Positions 4,326-5,376 of a DNA stretch of 5,376 nucleotides are shown piece after piece (within the stretch, counting starts at the first letter, position 1; every line of letters begins with the position of its first letter). Under the pieces are notes generated by a model. It was not told where the DNA came from, ran no database searches, and saw only the letters and a list, made by a program, of their open reading frames with translations. Position numbers and translations under genes: made by a program. Origin of the DNA: Armatimonadota bacterium (lineage in GTDB: Bacteria > Vulcanimicrobiota > JACPDS01); contig JACPDS010000220.1 in assembly GCA_016183885.1 (NCBI GenBank), positions 1 through 5,376 on the forward strand, written 5' to 3'.

Positions 4326-4940
4326 TTAATATTCTTTCCTTAAATTTATCCAGGATTCTAAATGAAAATCTTTTTTATTTTTCTTTACATATTGAATAAT
4401 GTCAATACTTAATTTTACTTTATTAGCCAGATATTCTCCTTTTGTTTGATCATAATATAAATCAACTTTTAAATTAAGAGTATTTGGATAATTGGAAGCG
4501 CCTTCCGTAACCTCAATTATATTTTCTTCAGAGATAATATTAAAAGTGGTATAATCCCTGATGATTCTTTTTAAAATGCGGTTATTTATGACTTGATATT
4601 CTATTTTAATAAAGTGAGCCGGATTGCCGGGTTCAAAATCTTTAAGTTTTATGCCGGGATTAGGCCGAGAGAAAATAAAATTTCCGCTTGAAGTAGGATT
4701 ATTTAAAGAAGGATTAATAATCGGAAGATCGTTTGTATTTATCGGAACAGCTGATTCTCTAGCTTCTGTGACTATTCTTTCAATAGAGGTTCTAGCATTT
4801 TGCTCGACTTCTAAAAAAGCTTTATTTTCAGAAGAAGTTCGAAGACTTTCCGTCAAAATTGCATAGATAATTCCCAAGACTAAAGTAAATAAGCATAAAG
4901 CTATTAAAATCTCAATTAAAGTAAAAGCATTTTTTTTCAT
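4326..4940 (-). CDS. Type IV prepilin-like / minor pseudopilin (PilW/GspJ-like) protein
   Basis: The 204-residue product begins MKKNAFTLIEILIALCLF, a class III prepilin signal: short basic leader, then F-T-L-I-E, with Glu at position +5 of the mature chain, and a hydrophobic helix from residues 6 to about 29. A prepilin peptidase would cut after Ala5 and methylate Phe6. Ala instead of the usual Gly at -1 is a tolerated but less common variant. After the helix come a charged helical segment (31-60) and a beta-rich globular part, as in minor pilins or PilW/GspJ-type pseudopilins; the size fits these better than a major pilin. It would sit in the inner membrane and assemble into a type IV pilus or similar filament. 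No Shine-Dalgarno lies just before the start; GGAG is 33 bases away. It follows the recD2-like gene by 49 bases in the same direction. No other pilus gene is visible. Confidence 0.88.
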   Translation of the reverse strand: MKKNAFTLIEILIALCLFTLVLGIIYAILTESLRTSSENKAFLEVEQNARTSIERIVTEARESAVPINTNDLPIINPSLNNPTSSGNFIFSRPNPGIKLKDFEPGNPAHFIKIEYQVINNRILKRIIRDYTTFNIISEENIIEVTEGASNYPNTLNLKVDLYYDQTKGEYLANKVKLSIDIIQYVKKNKKDFHLESWINLRKEY

Positions 4941-4989
4941 AATTTTAAATATTAAATCTTATTTGTAAAATATCTCCATCTAGAAAAAC

Positions 4990-5376
4990 TCATTTTAAAT
5001 CTAAAAAATTTTCCATATCAGAGCATTCTTTTAATCTTTGAGATAATTTAGTATAACGTTTAGCCACTTTTTCATTTTTAACGGCAATATTCAGGGCTTT
5101 TTTAGTGCCGATTAAAATTACTATTTTTTTTGCCCGGGTGATGGCGGTATAAATCAAATTTCTCTGCAGCATTATGTAATGCGCGGTAGAAACAGGCATA
5201 ATCACGGCCGGATATTCGCTTCCCTGACTTTTATGAATTGAACAGGCGTAAGCTAAAACTAATTCATCTAGCTCATGGTATTCATATTTAACTAATTCAA
5301 CCGCGTGAAAATTAACCAGAATTTCTTGATCTTCTAAATTAATTTCGGAAATTATGCCTATATCTCCATTAAATAC
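4990..5376 (-). CDS. recD2: RecD2-type SF1 DNA helicase, C-terminal 128 residues (partial)
   Basis: The frame is open from the window edge to TGA at 4990-4992, so the 5' part of the gene lies outside. The visible residues begin VFNGDIG, which fits the SH3-like DNA-contact region inserted before the last helicase motifs. HKSQGSEYP (48-56 of the fragment) is motif V, and QRNLIYTAITRAKK (71-84) is motif VI with its arginine finger. The following GTKKALNIAVKN strand-helix is the typical end of the UvrD_C_2 domain. RecD2 proteins, usually above 700 residues, unwind DNA 5' to 3' with ATP and act in repair and recombination without RecBC. A related TraA- or Dda-like helicase cannot be ruled out from the tail alone, but the SEYP and QRNL wording favours RecD2. 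The prepilin gene lies 49 bases downstream and may be co-transcribed. Confidence 0.88.
   Translation of the reverse strand, partial: VFNGDIGIISEINLEDQEILVNFHAVELVKYEYHELDELVLAYACSIHKSQGSEYPAVIMPVSTAHYIMLQRNLIYTAITRAKKIVILIGTKKALNIAVKNEKVAKRYTKLSQRLKECSDMENFLDLK

Noticed and set aside
4624..4866. Plus-strand frame of 80 codons opposite the prepilin gene.
   Set aside because: It is antisense to a clear prepilin reading frame and has no recognisable features.
4947..4992. Open frame continuing past the TGA of the recD2-like gene for 14 codons (ending LDGDILQIRFNI), which could hint at TGA readthrough or a recoded TGA.
   Set aside because: No in-frame TGA occurs in the other full-length genes, including a 430-codon one, so TGA is not a sense codon here. 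The recD2-like tail already has a natural end, and 14 codons are easily open by chance.
4952..4993. A 13-codon frame (MSFSRWRYFTNKI) whose ATG overlaps the recD2-like stop as ATGA.
   Set aside because: Too short, no family and no ribosome binding site; an overlap of this kind is common by chance in AT-rich DNA.

Overview
The window is strongly AT-rich bacterial DNA. It uses ordinary stop codons, since TGA ends the recD2-like gene and does not interrupt the other reading frames, and several ribosome binding sites match a standard bacterial 16S tail. A DUF4143-type ATPase, a type IV prepilin-like protein, a RecD2-type helicase and many short unrecognised proteins would suit an uncultivated lineage such as Patescibacteria/CPR. 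Omnitrophota- or Elusimicrobiota-like bacteria fit almost as well. This placement is inference; the window holds no phylogenetic marker.

Layout. Bases 3-86 may be the tail of a gene entering from the left. An array of TTAAC-type boxes and a sigma70-like promoter then lead into a two-gene operon of small unrecognised proteins (246-704 and 707-1159), closed by a perfect 36-nt inverted-repeat terminator. A third unrecognised gene (1329-1946) encodes a Lys/Glu-rich protein with one clear EF-hand-type calcium loop and no signal peptide. The gene-poor stretch 1947-2333 holds a roughly 258-bp element with imperfect terminal inverted repeats, nested hairpins and a palindromic insert. It is followed by a 20-nt direct repeat that overlaps the promoter of the DUF4143 ATPase gene (2334-3626), whose message is predicted to be leaderless. 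A second TTAACA array, a C8 tract and a -10 box precede another small unrecognised gene (3809-4228) with an exceptionally strong Shine-Dalgarno. A two-way terminator separates it from two minus-strand genes: a prepilin-like protein (4326-4940) and the 3' end of a recD2-like helicase gene (4990-5376, cut by the window edge).

How the parts relate. The most unusual pattern is that two separate groups of small soluble-looking proteins (246-1159 and 3809-4228) share helically phased TTAACA-type boxes upstream, and two of the proteins share a PSF...P-x-[IV]-R-I-x-L-P tail motif. The fragment at the left edge shows part of that motif. This suggests a small co-regulated family, possibly controlled by a PhoB/OmpR-class response regulator. 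No function can be assigned to these proteins from sequence. The ATPase, with its own operator-like promoter, looks like an independent cassette. The prepilin and helicase genes look like ordinary chromosomal neighbours.
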